Shown here: positions 1 to 10,375 of the stretch, piece after piece | Numbering within the stretch: position 1 is the first letter of the stretch | Layout: each line of letters opens with the position of its first letter | DNA from: Verticillium longisporum | Lineage: Eukaryota > Ascomycota > Sordariomycetes > Glomerellales > Plectosphaerellaceae | DNA length: 64,000 nt | Direction: 5' to 3' | Assembly (NCBI GenBank): GCA_019188255.1 | Contig: JAETXT010000005.1 | Coordinates: 5,580,001-5,644,000 of the forward strand | Position numbers and translations under genes: made by a program | Notes under the pieces: generated by a model | Told to the model about the DNA's origin: nothing | What the model saw: only the letters and a program-made list of their open reading frames with translations | Database searches by the model: none

Positions 1-345
1 GAATACAGCCCAACTCCGAATCCGATTATGCGGTTCCTGCATCCTTCAACGTTCGACTCGTTCGCGCACCTGCGTGAACTGATCCCCAAGGATCTTCCAG
101 ACCCAACATCGACATACCCCGAGGACTATGTCTTCAAGACATATTACCCGCCCGAGATGTGGGAGCCCGCACCGAAGCTGTGGATCCCCAAAGACGAGGG
201 CGGCGTCAGCGCGCAAGAGGTGGAGCATTGCGCACGGTATGGCAAGGTCGAGGCCACCGACGAGGGTGCCTGGCTGCAGGAGGACGGGAGAGTAGGGTGC
301 GAGGTCGAGCAGGCACCATTCTGGGAGGAGAGGGTGCTCTATTGA
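1..345 (+). CDS. CSC1/OSCA-like (Phm7/RSN1 family) channel protein, C-terminal end only
   Basis: The reading frame is open from base 1 and ends at TAA-type stop at 343-345, so only the last 114 or so residues of a larger protein are in the window. The tail contains 'HPSTFDSFAHLRELIPKD', a Tyr/Pro-rich stretch and 'PKLWIPKDEGGVSAQEVEHC'. The W-I-P-[KR]-D-x-x-G-[VI]-S motif is the signature of the cytosolic/extracellular tail (PHM7_ext type) found at the end of fungal ten-membrane-span calcium-permeable stress-gated cation channels of the CSC1/Phm7 family. No membrane segment is visible because the body lies upstream of the window. The gene faces the B3/B4 protein tail to tail, with about 155 bp between stops. 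The family call rests on recognition of the tail motif only. Confidence 0.7.
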   Translation, partial: EYSPTPNPIMRFLHPSTFDSFAHLRELIPKDLPDPTSTYPEDYVFKTYYPPEMWEPAPKLWIPKDEGGVSAQEVEHCARYGKVEATDEGAWLQEDGRVGCEVEQAPFWEERVLY

Positions 346-500
346 GAGGCCCTCTTGGATTTTTGCATACCGAAGCGTGATTAGAAGCGATATATACATA
401 ATGAAGTAATCTTGAATCTACCCTAGGGCGTCGTGTGCAATGTGATTCACATTCTGTCAACTTTCATTTCTTTCGATGGCATAACACTGTAATTACGCAA

Positions 501-1019
501 TCACTCGGAAGCAGGACCCCTAATGATCCTCTGCGCCGTCTTGACATCCGGCGACAACGCCTTCAACACCTCCGTCCCCGCAGCCCGCGTCAGGAACGGC
601 GCCCCGTCATACCGATCGAGGTCCTCCCCGCCGAGCGGCATCTGGCACCGCACAGACACGGCATTGTACACGTCCGTCAGACGGTTCACGCGCGGCAGAC
701 CCCCGCCGTCGGCCGCGGCGCGGCGCGTCAGCGCCTCGAGGCTGTTGCGCGTGCGGTTCGGCTTGGCGCCGAAGGCCTTGTAGGTTGCGCGCCAGGCGAC
801 GATGTGGGGGCGGTCGGTGACCGGGGTGTCTCCTGCGGTGGCCGCGCGCGCCGAGGCCTCGGCTGCGAGGAGGAGGGACTCGGAGTGCGGGTCGCTGGGA
901 CCGGGGGCGATGTTGGAAGCTGTGAGGAGGAGGGCGCGGTAGGAGGGGGCTAGGTCGAAGGTATCGGGGGCGATGTGGGCTTGGGCGAGGATGGCCTCGT
1001 CGGGGGGCTTGAGGGGCAT
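501..1019 (-). CDS. B3/B4 tRNA-binding-domain protein, C-terminally shortened
   Basis: A 172-residue protein from ATG at 1019 (MPLKPPDEAIL). Residues about 60-140 match the B3/B4 domain known from the phenylalanyl-tRNA synthetase beta chain and from free-standing B3/B4 proteins: 'AWRATYKAFGAKPNRTRNS' followed by 'LPRVNRLTDVYNAVSV' and 'PLGGEDLDRYDG'. Free-standing members probably bind or edit mischarged tRNA, but the role of fungal ones is poorly known. The frame remains open upstream to an ATG at 1124; the internal ATG was chosen because homologues begin near the L-K-P-P-D segment. After the DRYDG motif the family normally continues with a W-R-D-D/C-R-R-W-N-W block; here the protein ends in an unrelated tail (IIRGPASE) and no such block is found downstream. 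It may be truncated or have a divergent C-terminus. Confidence 0.72.
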   Translation of the reverse strand: MPLKPPDEAILAQAHIAPDTFDLAPSYRALLLTASNIAPGPSDPHSESLLLAAEASARAATAGDTPVTDRPHIVAWRATYKAFGAKPNRTRNSLEALTRRAAADGGGLPRVNRLTDVYNAVSVRCQMPLGGEDLDRYDGAPFLTRAAGTEVLKALSPDVKTAQRIIRGPASE

Positions 1020-2816
1020 GGCTTGTGGGGGGGTATGGTAAGTTGATTGTGCGATATGGAGTTGAGGATTCCATCGCCTGAGGGAAGCGAGGTTTAATTT
1101 GTGGACGATGTTTACAGAGTTCATATAATATGTTGATGCATCGGATCTGGTCCGGCCTGAAAGCTAATCTGCCCGTGTCCGTAGGGTGCATTTGACAAGC
1201 TGCCATTGCATTGCAATAACACCCGAAGGCGTGGAGCGCAGCTTGCAGTGCGCTAAGGGCAGCACCAACAGAGTCAACGACAACAGGGCGTAAGAAGGCA
1301 CTCCACAGTTCGACGAGAGGGCGTAGTGTTCTAATTCTTTGGTAAAGTCAATGACATGTTCCTGAATCATGCATGGTTGGAGTGGCCACGTCCTTGCTAT
1401 CAGTTCTCGTCTAAGGATGCAACCTCACTATTTGGAGATGTCACATGTCGGTTCTTACTCTTTGGTTTGGCTCACCCTATTTTAGGCATGACTTGCTCAT
1501 CCTGGCACTCTTGCTCGGACTCACCAATGCGATTGCTCATTTCTTGTTCAGCGTCATATCTCATGACGCAGCTAGGTAAGCTTCTCGAGCTACATGGCAT
1601 GCAAACCCTGACAATCTCAATCATACCATGTGTAGAGGAGAATCCTGCAGCCTCGGACACTGTTGAGTACTTTTCGCCAGCTCGACCACTCACTCTCACC
1701 ACTATGGTGGGTGGCGAGCCATAGAATTCGTTTCTGCTTGCCACGACTCACGTAACACCCTCTGGTGGCCACCTTCTCATTCATGCCCTGGAGCGTCACT
1801 CTCACCAGATTGAACAAGGATGATATGGTTCTTTCAGCCTTCGATCGGAGGCACATGACGGTATGATTTGTTGCTCATTTCGCAGTGAGAGCTACACTAA
1901 TGATCTGCAGTTCAATTCAAGCTTTGTCTGTCCAGACAATGGTCTTTGTGATTCTGAACGTGCGTTCTTTGGCATTGTCGAATCGTTGCGTCTTATTGGG
2001 GCTAAGTTGGGGTCTTTCGTCACTAGCCATGGCATTCGTGTCTCGGTACCGTGTGTTTACTATTGAATTGTCTTGATGTTGTTGTCCATTCTCTCCATAC
2101 TGATGTCATTTTATTTTCAATATCCTGACTGGATGCCCTGAACCTAGTCTCTGGCTTCCTGGAAACATCCTCGAGATGCCCGGAATTTTGTGTCTTGTTA
2201 AACCGCTAACAATGTCTTGCCGCTAATGCTGAGGGACTTCGCTCATGGGGAGTCTGCGTCTACCTGGACTAGATTCGACATGGAGTCCTGAACAGTCTCT
2301 CTTCAACTAGCTAGAGGTCAGCATCTCCTTGGACAACGTCACTTTCCAGCTCTCCCGAAGTTCATTGCATCCCGACAGACGATCGGCATCCCATGAGGCA
2401 GTGAATTGTACCCTCAAAGCCGGAGGTGTGCGTCCAGTGGGCCGGCGGTCTAATCCTGTGGGTGTCCAGCGGGCCGGCGCTCTGCGTCCTGTGGACTGGT
2501 GGTTGGCATCCTGTGAATGGTGTTGTCTCCGGCCGTATGAGCTTTTTCCTTCTGATATGACCGTGTCCGCTTTCACTCCTCTAGGTACTTTACCTGCCTT
2601 ACCTGCTCGTGCTTTCCTCTTGAGTGGCTCTTTGATTGGCCCGTGCCTTTGGATTCACATATCTAGATCCTTTCTCAAGAGAGGAACTGACCTGCCTTCC
2701 TTCATCAACCTCCAACCTCACAACCTCACAACCTCACAACTACTAATTGCCATCCTCCTTGATCAATCACGAAAGAACAAACACACATCCTATTCAAAGC
2801 AAAATCTTGACCTCAG
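1020..2816. other. Intergenic region with degenerate GC-rich short repeats
   Basis: No convincing gene on either strand; short open frames have no recognisable motif. Positions about 2395-2530 hold imperfect repeats around 'GTCCAGTGGGCCGG', 'GTCCAGCGGGCCGG' and 'GTCCTGTGGACTGG'. The last 120 bases before the next start contain a short CTCACAAC tandem (about 2714-2740) and a CA-rich leader, typical of a fungal 5' UTR. Confidence 0.4.
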
Positions 2817-3983
2817 ATGGCCGATAATCCAACCCCTCGGAGACCTGTCTCCGCAGCCAGCCGCACAAACCTGCTTGACGATAATGAGAAGGCGCGTCGC
2901 GTCGTTCTCACCAAGTCATACATCCGCGCGGAAGCCACCTACACTCCCACCATGCTACAGCTTATCAACCAGCGCATCGAGAACAACGGTTTCCGGCGAC
3001 TCATCTCCGACAATGCCGTTTACCAGCGTATAATGAACTCTCTCAAGGACAGCAACAGCCCGCAAAATGAGCGACATCCCAACATTGTCGATTTCCTCGC
3101 TCTTGAGGCTATGCTGCCCGTGAACTACAATAACACCTACAACCGCTCCCTCTCGGAATGGTACCAGCGCTGCAAGGTCCCCGAGTGGGCCGATAACCAA
3201 ATCCTCGTGGAGAACCACCTCTGCTTTGAGCACGAGATGGCCACAGCCAAGGCTTTCCTTCACAAGCAGCTCGTCCAAAGCAGCGCTCCGGGTCAAGCCA
3301 AAACCGAACTTGCGGAGAACATCACCGAGGAGATCAACAGCCACTACTGGCGCACCGACCCCAAGGACCATTACCTGGTCAATACGATCATGAACAAGGT
3401 CAAAGAGCATCAGAAGCTCACCGAACGCGAGGCCATCACCGTCGTCGCCATCTACGGCGGCAGCTACCCCGCCCTCCTTCTCAAGCATCTTGTCTACAAC
3501 CAGGACGGCGAGCACTGTGACCTCGGCGACGTCGCGCTCGCGGTCCAGGAGATTGAGGCCGACAAGGGACTGTACAAGGACATTGAGAACGCCGAACAAA
3601 CCATCACCATCCACCAGCTGGCGCTCTCCCACGGAGAGACTCTCGACAAGCGCGGCGATCGTCCGCAAGCGAAGAAGTTCCGCAAAGAAGCTGGCCATCT
3701 CGAGAGGGAGGCGCACAATGCCCAGTGCTTCCTCAACCGCGTCTACAAAGGTGGCCTCCGGAAGCGCGACGCCTTGGGCAAGGCCTCGAAAATTGGTCAT
3801 GGCAAGAACAAGAGCAGGGCTGCTGTTGCTGCCGCCGCCGCCGCCAGCGTCCGCACTGTCGCTGGGGAGTCTGATGGTGAGAGAGCTCATTCGGAGCATG
3901 CTCATCCCCGCGTTGACATCAAGCAGGAGCACGAGAGTGACCTTCGGGACGAGATGCTTCTTCCTTCCATTGAAATTGATTGA
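2817..3983 (+). CDS. Hypothetical protein, 388 residues
   Basis: A single uninterrupted frame of 388 codons starting at ATG 2817, preceded by a CA-rich leader, with a good ATG context (AGATGG). I do not recognise a family. The N-terminal two thirds is mixed helix-forming sequence with many Asn, Glu and Lys; residues about 240-310 are strongly charged and look able to form a coiled coil. Near residue 330 there is a basic patch (KIGHGKNKSR) followed by an alanine run (AAVAAAAAAS) and an acidic, His-containing tail. The basic patch could be a nuclear localisation signal; that is inference. No signal peptide or membrane span is seen. A long open frame on the opposite strand (2955-3992) reflects GC-rich codon bias and is not taken as a gene. 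Confidence 0.6.
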   Translation: MADNPTPRRPVSAASRTNLLDDNEKARRVVLTKSYIRAEATYTPTMLQLINQRIENNGFRRLISDNAVYQRIMNSLKDSNSPQNERHPNIVDFLALEAMLPVNYNNTYNRSLSEWYQRCKVPEWADNQILVENHLCFEHEMATAKAFLHKQLVQSSAPGQAKTELAENITEEINSHYWRTDPKDHYLVNTIMNKVKEHQKLTEREAITVVAIYGGSYPALLLKHLVYNQDGEHCDLGDVALAVQEIEADKGLYKDIENAEQTITIHQLALSHGETLDKRGDRPQAKKFRKEAGHLEREAHNAQCFLNRVYKGGLRKRDALGKASKIGHGKNKSRAAVAAAAAASVRTVAGESDGERAHSEHAHPRVDIKQEHESDLRDEMLLPSIEID

Positions 3984-6718
3984 TTGAGACATATCTGGGT
4001 TTTGGGGAAGAGGCGTGCATATTGGAGCTGCTGAAACTGGTCAATTGGAATTTAGGGATATGGGAGTTTGGCTGCAGCTCGGGCAAATGCCCTAATTCGG
4101 AGACAACTTAGGCGAAAATGCTCCAATTGGAAGTTTAGACGAAGTACTGATATTCGTCCCTTACACTCTTTCCAGATGCTAAATTTGAGACGATATATCC
4201 GCTGCCGGCAGCATCAGCATCCGGTGCTCGCCCTGCTGAACGTCCGGTGCCCGCCCCGTGTGGGTCCGGCAGTCATCCCGGCCTGTGGGTCCGGCCCCGT
4301 CCGGTTATGGGTGCAGTACTCGCCCTGGGCGTGAATCATGCTGCTTTCTGGTAAAAGGCTTTATATTGCACCTTGTAGGAGACTTATTGAGCATTTATCT
4401 TGTGTCTGAGATTATACACGAGATTTCTCTCAAGCAGCGTATATTCTACTCACACAACTTACACAAAATCGGGAGCAGGAACAAACTATTATAAGGTACT
4501 TAGGAGAGCCTGGGGCTCGAGGCTTTAAAATACTCAAGCCCGAGACCAGATCGCGTTATTCATCAGTAAGTCTATGATGAGCTAGTCGCAAGTCAAGTCA
4601 ACTGTTGGAGACATTCATCATGGCCTAAGAAACAGGATGTAGATTGCTTACCTCTTAGCAATCAACGCAAAACAACCTGCTCGGACTGCCTTTGATTATT
4701 CTGATCCCAGTCACCCCCATTTTCTTACTTTGGACTGCCTGATTTACGGGTCGCTTGAACAACCATGTTGTCAGAAGCTTCAGCATTCAGAGTCGTGGAT
4801 GGGAGGCCGAAGAGCAATGGACTTGAAGACCCCTCGACTTCACCAGAGCTTTCACTTTCAGAAATGCAAATTCCTCTGATAGATTAGTCAAAACGGCATG
4901 TAGGACTCCGCGTACTTTGCTTGGTTGATTAGAGCACCCGAGACGGGGAAATCGAGTGGAAACACAGAAAGATCCGTAGTGATTGAGATGCGGCCAACTT
5001 TGACGATTCACGGATGTTCTTGTGACTTTCAGAGTTCACTAACCCTGCTCCAAGACATTCCGTGGGTTCCCGACTATTTTTATGTGAACTGCAGATTCAC
5101 CGGCACATTGTTGATGTCGTGAACCCCGTAAGGATGAAGCATATAAGGTATCGTCTAGAATGACCTTGGCGGCTCCAGCAACTCAGCCACTCAAACATGG
5201 TTTGAGCCCAATATGAGCCCGGATATGATAAAGCGGGGGATCTGATTTGTTCATGATTGTTGCTCTGTGTTACAGTTAGGGCCTTCGGGTCTTCGTAAAC
5301 TCCGAAATCAGCTTACATGTAGATCAGTCCGCTTCACTAACATTGATCTGCAGAACAGCTGAGCTGGGCGAGAGCACCAGAGTCAGGCAATCAAGAAGCG
5401 GTGATCATGTCTTGCGTTGCCATATCATGGGCTGGAGCGTGTCGCCCTTTTTGATCTTGCAATGTCAGCACCCAACTATGTCTGCCCATCCTGATAACCC
5501 CAGCATCGTAAGCCTACGTGGCGAAGTAATCGGACTCTGCCGATGGCCTGTACCTGGAGCTTCCAAACTGCGAGAGGGTTGCCAGCACTGCCTCGTGCAT
5601 ACGTGAGTAGTGTGTCCCACTGGTGTTGTCTCCTGGCCGCAGCAATGACATACGAGTCGGGGTATGTCCTGTGATATCAGGCCATCAAAGCAAGCGCCAA
5701 GTGAAGTAAGTCAACAGGGCCGGATGTTACGGCACACAAGGCGGACAGACGGAGCTCTTTGTCATGCGCATTGTCAATCCAAGCAAGAAATACAAGGATT
5801 TCGTGACATTTCCAGGTCATGGACTGCGCTTCCACCTCAGCATGACTGAGTACACGGAGAACACTGTCCGGTATATACGGTTGTGTGGCGGAGATGAAGC
5901 AAAATCCTGATGGGCCGAGCCTCAATCAACACCCACGAAGTCTGTGTCCAATGGTCAGGATGCTGTTGGTCAGTTTCATTGACTATCTTGGAACGTCATA
6001 CAACGATGCATGCTCCGGAGTTACAGCTTAACGAGAAACCCGAATGGCCCGGACAGAATGCTGTGAGCCCCTGAACGAGTGTAACCGCACTGACATCTCC
6101 ATCGTTAGCCCCAGCCCCATTGTTTGACGTATAACAGGCACAGCAAACCAATGGACCACTCCTCGGACCATCGCGAGCGCTCTCGGGTTCTTCTCCACAA
6201 AAAGCCGAGTAAGACACCATTCAAGACTTGCCCGAGAAACGCGAAGAACGGCCGTGCATACCGAAACTGAGAACGAACCAGGACGCTCTGTGGTGGGAGT
6301 AGGGAGCTTCACTGCGGCGGGACAGCCTTGCAGGGGCGCGTAATCACGTCGATGGTCATTGGGAGCGTAATTCCCCGATGTGCCGCCATGACGCGGGATC
6401 TGCGATCTTGCAGATCGACGCCTCTGCTAAGTGCCGGTGGTTGGACTCCACTTCTGGGCATTGCTGGTCAAGTGTGACATTGACATTGCTTTTGGAGCAT
6501 TGGTGTCTTCTGGACGCGAGGCTTTCGGGTTCGATTGTGGAAGCGTAATGGAACAAGATGTCATAGCAACGGATGGGCAATGTGAGCACCTGAGTGGAGG
6601 GCCAGAGAGTTGCCATCTGGGAAGAGGACCTTAAGTATCGATGTTCCCCGTCGAGATAATGCCTTGATGTTGTTTGTCCAGCGTCCTTCTCTTGACACTT
6701 TCTCACCACTCAACCAAA
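3984..6718. other. Long intergenic region, no supported gene
   Basis: About 2.7 kb without a convincing coding frame. Positions about 4195-4330 contain degenerate repeats built on GTCCGG/GCATCCGG, resembling those near 2.4-2.5 kb. The end of the stretch is the presumed promoter of the chloroperoxidase gene. Nothing else recognisable. Confidence 0.4.
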
Positions 6719-7750
6719 ATGGCCAATATGAAGTTCACTATCCTCTCTTCGTCGCTCGCCGTGGCACTGGTTCATGCCTACCCTCCCTCCTACATGGCCA
6801 GTCTGTCCAAACGAGCAGAGCCAGGTGTTTGGGAGCCCGCCGGCCCTGAAGATTGTAAGAAAGCCCAATTCTTTCAACTTGCGAAGATAATATTGACAAC
6901 TCTCAGTCAGAGGCCCATGCCCGATGATGAACACACTGGCGAACCACAACTTTCTCCCCCACGACGGCGGCCGCAACATTACAAAGGAGAATGCCATCTT
7001 CGCGCTCGGCGAGGGTATCGGCTTCGACCGTGACCTTGCAACCCTGATGTGGGAGCAGGCCATACACATCAACCCGACACCAAACGCCACCTTCTTCACA
7101 CTGGATCAACTCAACGTGCACAACATCCTCGAGCACGACGGCAGTCTGACGTGAGTGATCAGATCTCACGGAGTTTCGAGGGTCGAGACAAAGACCTTGT
7201 AATACTTGATAGCTAACCCTCCGATTCAGTCGCACAGACGATTTCCTCGGTAACAACCACATCTTCAACCAGACCGTCTTTGACGAGACGCGGAGCTACT
7301 GGACAGGCGATGTCATTGATGCCAAGATGCTCGCCAACAGCAAGATCGCCCGCCAGGTGACCTCGCGCGCCACCAACCCGACGTACACGTTCACCTCGAC
7401 CATGGAGCAGTTCAGCATCGGCGAGGTCGCGGCGCCAATCATTGGGCTCGGCGACATGGAGGTTGCCACTGTCAGCCGCGCGTTCGTCGAGTACTGGATC
7501 CGTGAGTTTTGCCCGGTGCTGTCTTCGATGTGCAAAGATTTGGGCTGACGTCCTTGGGACAGAGAACGAGAGGCTGCCTTCCGAGCTGGGGTGGGTCAAG
7601 AAGCAGGTACCCGTCACGCTGCAGAACATTCTGGCCGTTAATGAGATCATCACCAATGCGACGAGCTTAATTACGACTGGGGAGCCGGTGCCTGGCCCGC
7701 CGCGTCCTGTTGATGCGTATCGTCCAAACTTGCACGCGGGTACCTTCTGA
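6719..7750 (+). CDS. Secreted chloroperoxidase-family haem-thiolate peroxidase
   Basis: Four exons 6719-6854, 6907-7150, 7230-7501 and 7563-7750 join in frame to 279 residues; introns are 52, 79 and 61 bp with GT and CAG ends. A signal peptide (MANMKFTILSSSLAVALVHA) starts the protein. The first junction creates the family's proximal motif R-G-P-C-P with Cys50, the thiolate ligand of the haem iron, followed by 'MMNTLANHNFLPHDG'. The E-H-D motif at about 121-123 carries the distal acid/base glutamate. Family members (chloroperoxidase and unspecific peroxygenase, Peroxidase_2 fold) use hydrogen peroxide to halogenate or oxygenate organic substrates outside the cell. Length fits the short-type family. 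ATG 6719 is preferred over the in-frame ATG at 6728 for its CAAAATGGCC context, though either gives a signal peptide. The natural substrate cannot be told from sequence. Confidence 0.9.
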
Positions 7751-7951
7751 GAGAACAAAGTATTGTATAGATATGACCACCAGCCTATGAAACCAGACAT
7801 TTAATAGCACCGCGGAGGTTTTCCTAAGATTGCTTTTGAAATGGATCGTGAATAGTGGCAGAAAATGAAGGAAACAAAAAGGAAGCTTACTATTAACAGA
7901 TATGATGGTCAAAGTGGAGACGGCTTTCACAATTCGGAGATCAATCCAGTA

Positions 7952-8023
7952 TTCCGATTAGTCTAGTGGTTAGGATATCGGCTTGTCACGCCGGGGACCG
8001 GGGTTCAATTCCCCGATCGGAAG
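7952..8023 (+). tRNA. tRNA-Asp (anticodon GTC)
   Basis: A 72-nt cloverleaf. Acceptor arms TTCCGAT (7952-7958) and ATCGGAA (8016-8022) pair perfectly with G as discriminator base. The D arm is GTCTAGTGGTTAGGAT, the anticodon loop TTGTCAC has GTC at 7985-7987, and the T arm is CGGGG-TTCAATT-CCCCG. No intron. The GTTCAATTC B box and TAGTCTAGTGG A box are the internal RNA polymerase III promoter. A T-rich stretch (TTTTTG) about 8 nt downstream would terminate transcription. Confidence 0.97.
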
Positions 8024-8285
8024 TTAGCTTTTTGTCAATTTCGTCAGATTCGAGCGCGAATTCACCCCGACTTTCAGGGTAGCAATTGCGACTCTTTAAG
8101 TGCTGTGCAGCCATTCCACGGAAAGGTTGCATCATTTCGTGTTGCCGTCGGCGTATGACTGTTTTGTGCTGCAAGGTGGTGTGGCTTAGACGCGGCATGA
8201 CAGGCTTGGTGCTGGACAAGCTAACCTGTTTGCTGCTTACGGCTTCGGTACAAAAAGCACGTCGCCTACCGACTTTGTATCGCTG

Positions 8286-9338
8286 ATGACCCAGAGGGAA
8301 TCGCTCATTCGAACAGGCTTGTACGAGTTTCCTGACCTCAGCACCATGCCGCCGGCGTGGCAGGACTCGGATGCCCGAATTTGCTACCTCCGCACCATCT
8401 GGCAAGACCCAGGCAACACCGATATCGTGTCAGATGCCAACATCGAAGCGAAAGAAAAAGCCAGTGTAGCGGACAACCTCGAGTGCTGGGTATTCCAAGA
8501 CAAGCCATCAGCAAAGATCACGAGGGGCAAGCCACGACCCCGTGCTTGTCGACAACATTATATCCTTGGCCTCGACACAACAAGCGACAGGATTGCCATA
8601 GACTGGCTGATCCAGGGCTCGGCAGTGGACGTCGAGGACCCCAAGTATGAACGCCGTGACTTTACGGTCTTCGTTTCCCGAGAACAAGCCGCGACAACGC
8701 AGAACATAGAGCTCCTGCAACGCTTGAAGGCCGAGCAGGTTGAAGTGCAGCTTCTGACAACACATGATCTGGCAGCCAGCCAAGCAGAATACCCATCATC
8801 CGTACCTTGCGACGCCTTCATGCTGCTCAAGTCAGACTACGCGCTGCACATCTGGCCCGGCGATCGTGTCAATTATGACAGGGACAACGTGAGGTTCTGC
8901 GGATGGCGAGACTCGCTACGGCTCGGGGCGCCAGAGGAACCAGAAGATTACCCGAGCCGCTTCTGGTACGACTACCGCCACGACAAGATGGGCCACACGA
9001 GGAGAGGGTGCTGCTGGGCGGGTAAGTGCAACTACTGGCGGCGCGACCACGATGAGAAGTGGCGCAACTACGAATGCCCCTGCTGCGGTGGGCGGTGCAA
9101 GCGGACCAACGGGTGTCAGAAGACGGGCGAGTACTGGGTCGAGGAGAAGAAGCTGCCGGAGTGGTTGCTCGAGGCGGCACAGGAGAAGGGGACCGTGCCG
9201 CCCGAGTTTGCGAGGGAGTGGATGAACATGTCGGCGGCGGACACGATTAACAAGTACGAGTTGCGGAAGGGCATTGGTACGGCGGGAAGATGGCGATGGA
9301 GGTCGATTGATACGTTTGCTGGAGATGCAGGCGACTGA
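8286..9338 (+). CDS. Hypothetical protein with a cysteine-rich C-terminal segment, 350 residues
   Basis: A single 350-codon frame from ATG 8286. No family recognised. The N-terminal two thirds is ordinary soluble sequence ending with repeated aromatic/acidic segments (FWYDYRHDKMGH). Residues about 235-275 contain clustered cysteines (CCWAGKCNYW, YECPCCGGRCKR, then NGC) which look like a possible zinc-binding module, though the spacing does not match a finger I can name. The C-terminal part is W/E-rich and hydrophilic. No signal peptide. It lies 260 bp after the tRNA-Asp gene and before DPM3. Confidence 0.6.
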   Translation: MTQRESLIRTGLYEFPDLSTMPPAWQDSDARICYLRTIWQDPGNTDIVSDANIEAKEKASVADNLECWVFQDKPSAKITRGKPRPRACRQHYILGLDTTSDRIAIDWLIQGSAVDVEDPKYERRDFTVFVSREQAATTQNIELLQRLKAEQVEVQLLTTHDLAASQAEYPSSVPCDAFMLLKSDYALHIWPGDRVNYDRDNVRFCGWRDSLRLGAPEEPEDYPSRFWYDYRHDKMGHTRRGCCWAGKCNYWRRDHDEKWRNYECPCCGGRCKRTNGCQKTGEYWVEEKKLPEWLLEAAQEKGTVPPEFAREWMNMSAADTINKYELRKGIGTAGRWRWRSIDTFAGDAGD

Positions 9339-9602
9339 TGATGTGAGTTCGAGGCAAATGTGGTCAAGAGATGCCAGGGGTGGGAGACGCAAGGGGGGGA
9401 CCTTCCCTTAGTCAGCAGGAGCTGGCTGGAGCACGCCCGAGATGCCAGCGTCGCGACTCCTTTTTTCCGCTGATACGCGATACGACTCCAACTGACGACG
9501 GAACATCGACCGCCCACGACATTCATTTCACCACCCATCCCAGAAGCTCCAGCCTCGAGATTCTGCATCAGAACGTCAGGCATCACCGCAAAACTGCCCA
9601 CC

Positions 9603-10004
9603 ATGACGCGCGCCCAGCAGACCATCTCCCTCGCTCTCCTCGTAGGCTCCGTACGACCTGCCCCTCCATCCAACATGCCGCTTCCTCCCAACTGACACCT
9701 ACCCGCAGCTCTACCTTGCGCTCTTCCTTGAGCTCGTGCCTCTTCCGTCAATCGTTCAGGAGCAGGTCGTCCCGGTCGTATGTTCTCCGCTCCCACTCCG
9801 CCTCGACATGTCGAGCTATCGCTAACAGCAACCCCCCTGCAGCTTCCCTTCTGGTTCGTCGTCTCCTTCGGCGCCTACCTCCTCGCCCGCCTGGGCTTCA
9901 ATGTCATGACCTTCAACGACGTCCCCGAGGCTCACAAGGAGCTCATGGCCGAGATTGATCTCGCCAAGGTGGACCTGCGCGCTCTGGGTGTGGATGTCGA
10001 CTAA
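9603..10004 (+). CDS. DPM3: Dolichol-phosphate mannosyltransferase subunit 3
   Basis: Exons 9603-9650, 9709-9777 and 9843-10004 join to a 92-residue protein; introns of 58 and 65 bp have GTACGA/GTATGT donors and GCAG acceptors. The product starts MTRAQQTISLALL, has two hydrophobic spans (about residues 8-35 and 40-60) and a conserved cytosolic end 'FNDVPEAHKELMAEIDLAKVD'. This is the size and layout of DPM3, the small endoplasmic-reticulum membrane protein that anchors and stabilises the DPM1 catalytic subunit making dolichol-phosphate-mannose, the donor for N-glycans, O-mannosylation and GPI anchors. The V-P-E-A-H motif and coiled tail that contact DPM1 are intact. A frame that ignores the introns exists here but gives low-complexity sequence. 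Confidence 0.93.
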
Positions 10005-10375
10005 GGGAAGGAAAGGAGAAGGAGAACAAGTAGAGGAAGCAAGGGCCAAATAAGCAGGCACGGTTAGGCTCATACGGACAGAGTCCATGTTGAAAGTAAT
10101 GGTAAAAAATCGTACTGGCAGTGGAGCCGCTCTGGCGCCGCCTCCGGGTTGATCTGGAGTTTCTGCTGCTCCCGAGGTCGCTTGACACCTTGCAACATCG
10201 CCATCTTCAATCGCTCGCTCGCTTGCCTTTGCCTTGACGGCACTGCCATTGGGGCAAAGTAATACATTGCAGTATTTCCAACAACTTGTCAGGCCTGATT
10301 TCGTTCGTTTACAATCGTTACTACACATTTCCCTTTCAAGGCCGCCTGTAGTTTACCAGAGCAGCCTGACTCGCC
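10005..10375. other. Short intergenic region
   Basis: Holds the presumed 3' UTR of DPM3 and the leader of the next frame. No regulatory element or RNA recognised. Confidence 0.35.

Noticed and set aside
2955..3992. 345-codon open frame on the minus strand
   Set aside because: Antisense to the 388-residue gene; composition is Leu/Val-repetitive as expected for a complement of Glu/Asn/Lys codons.
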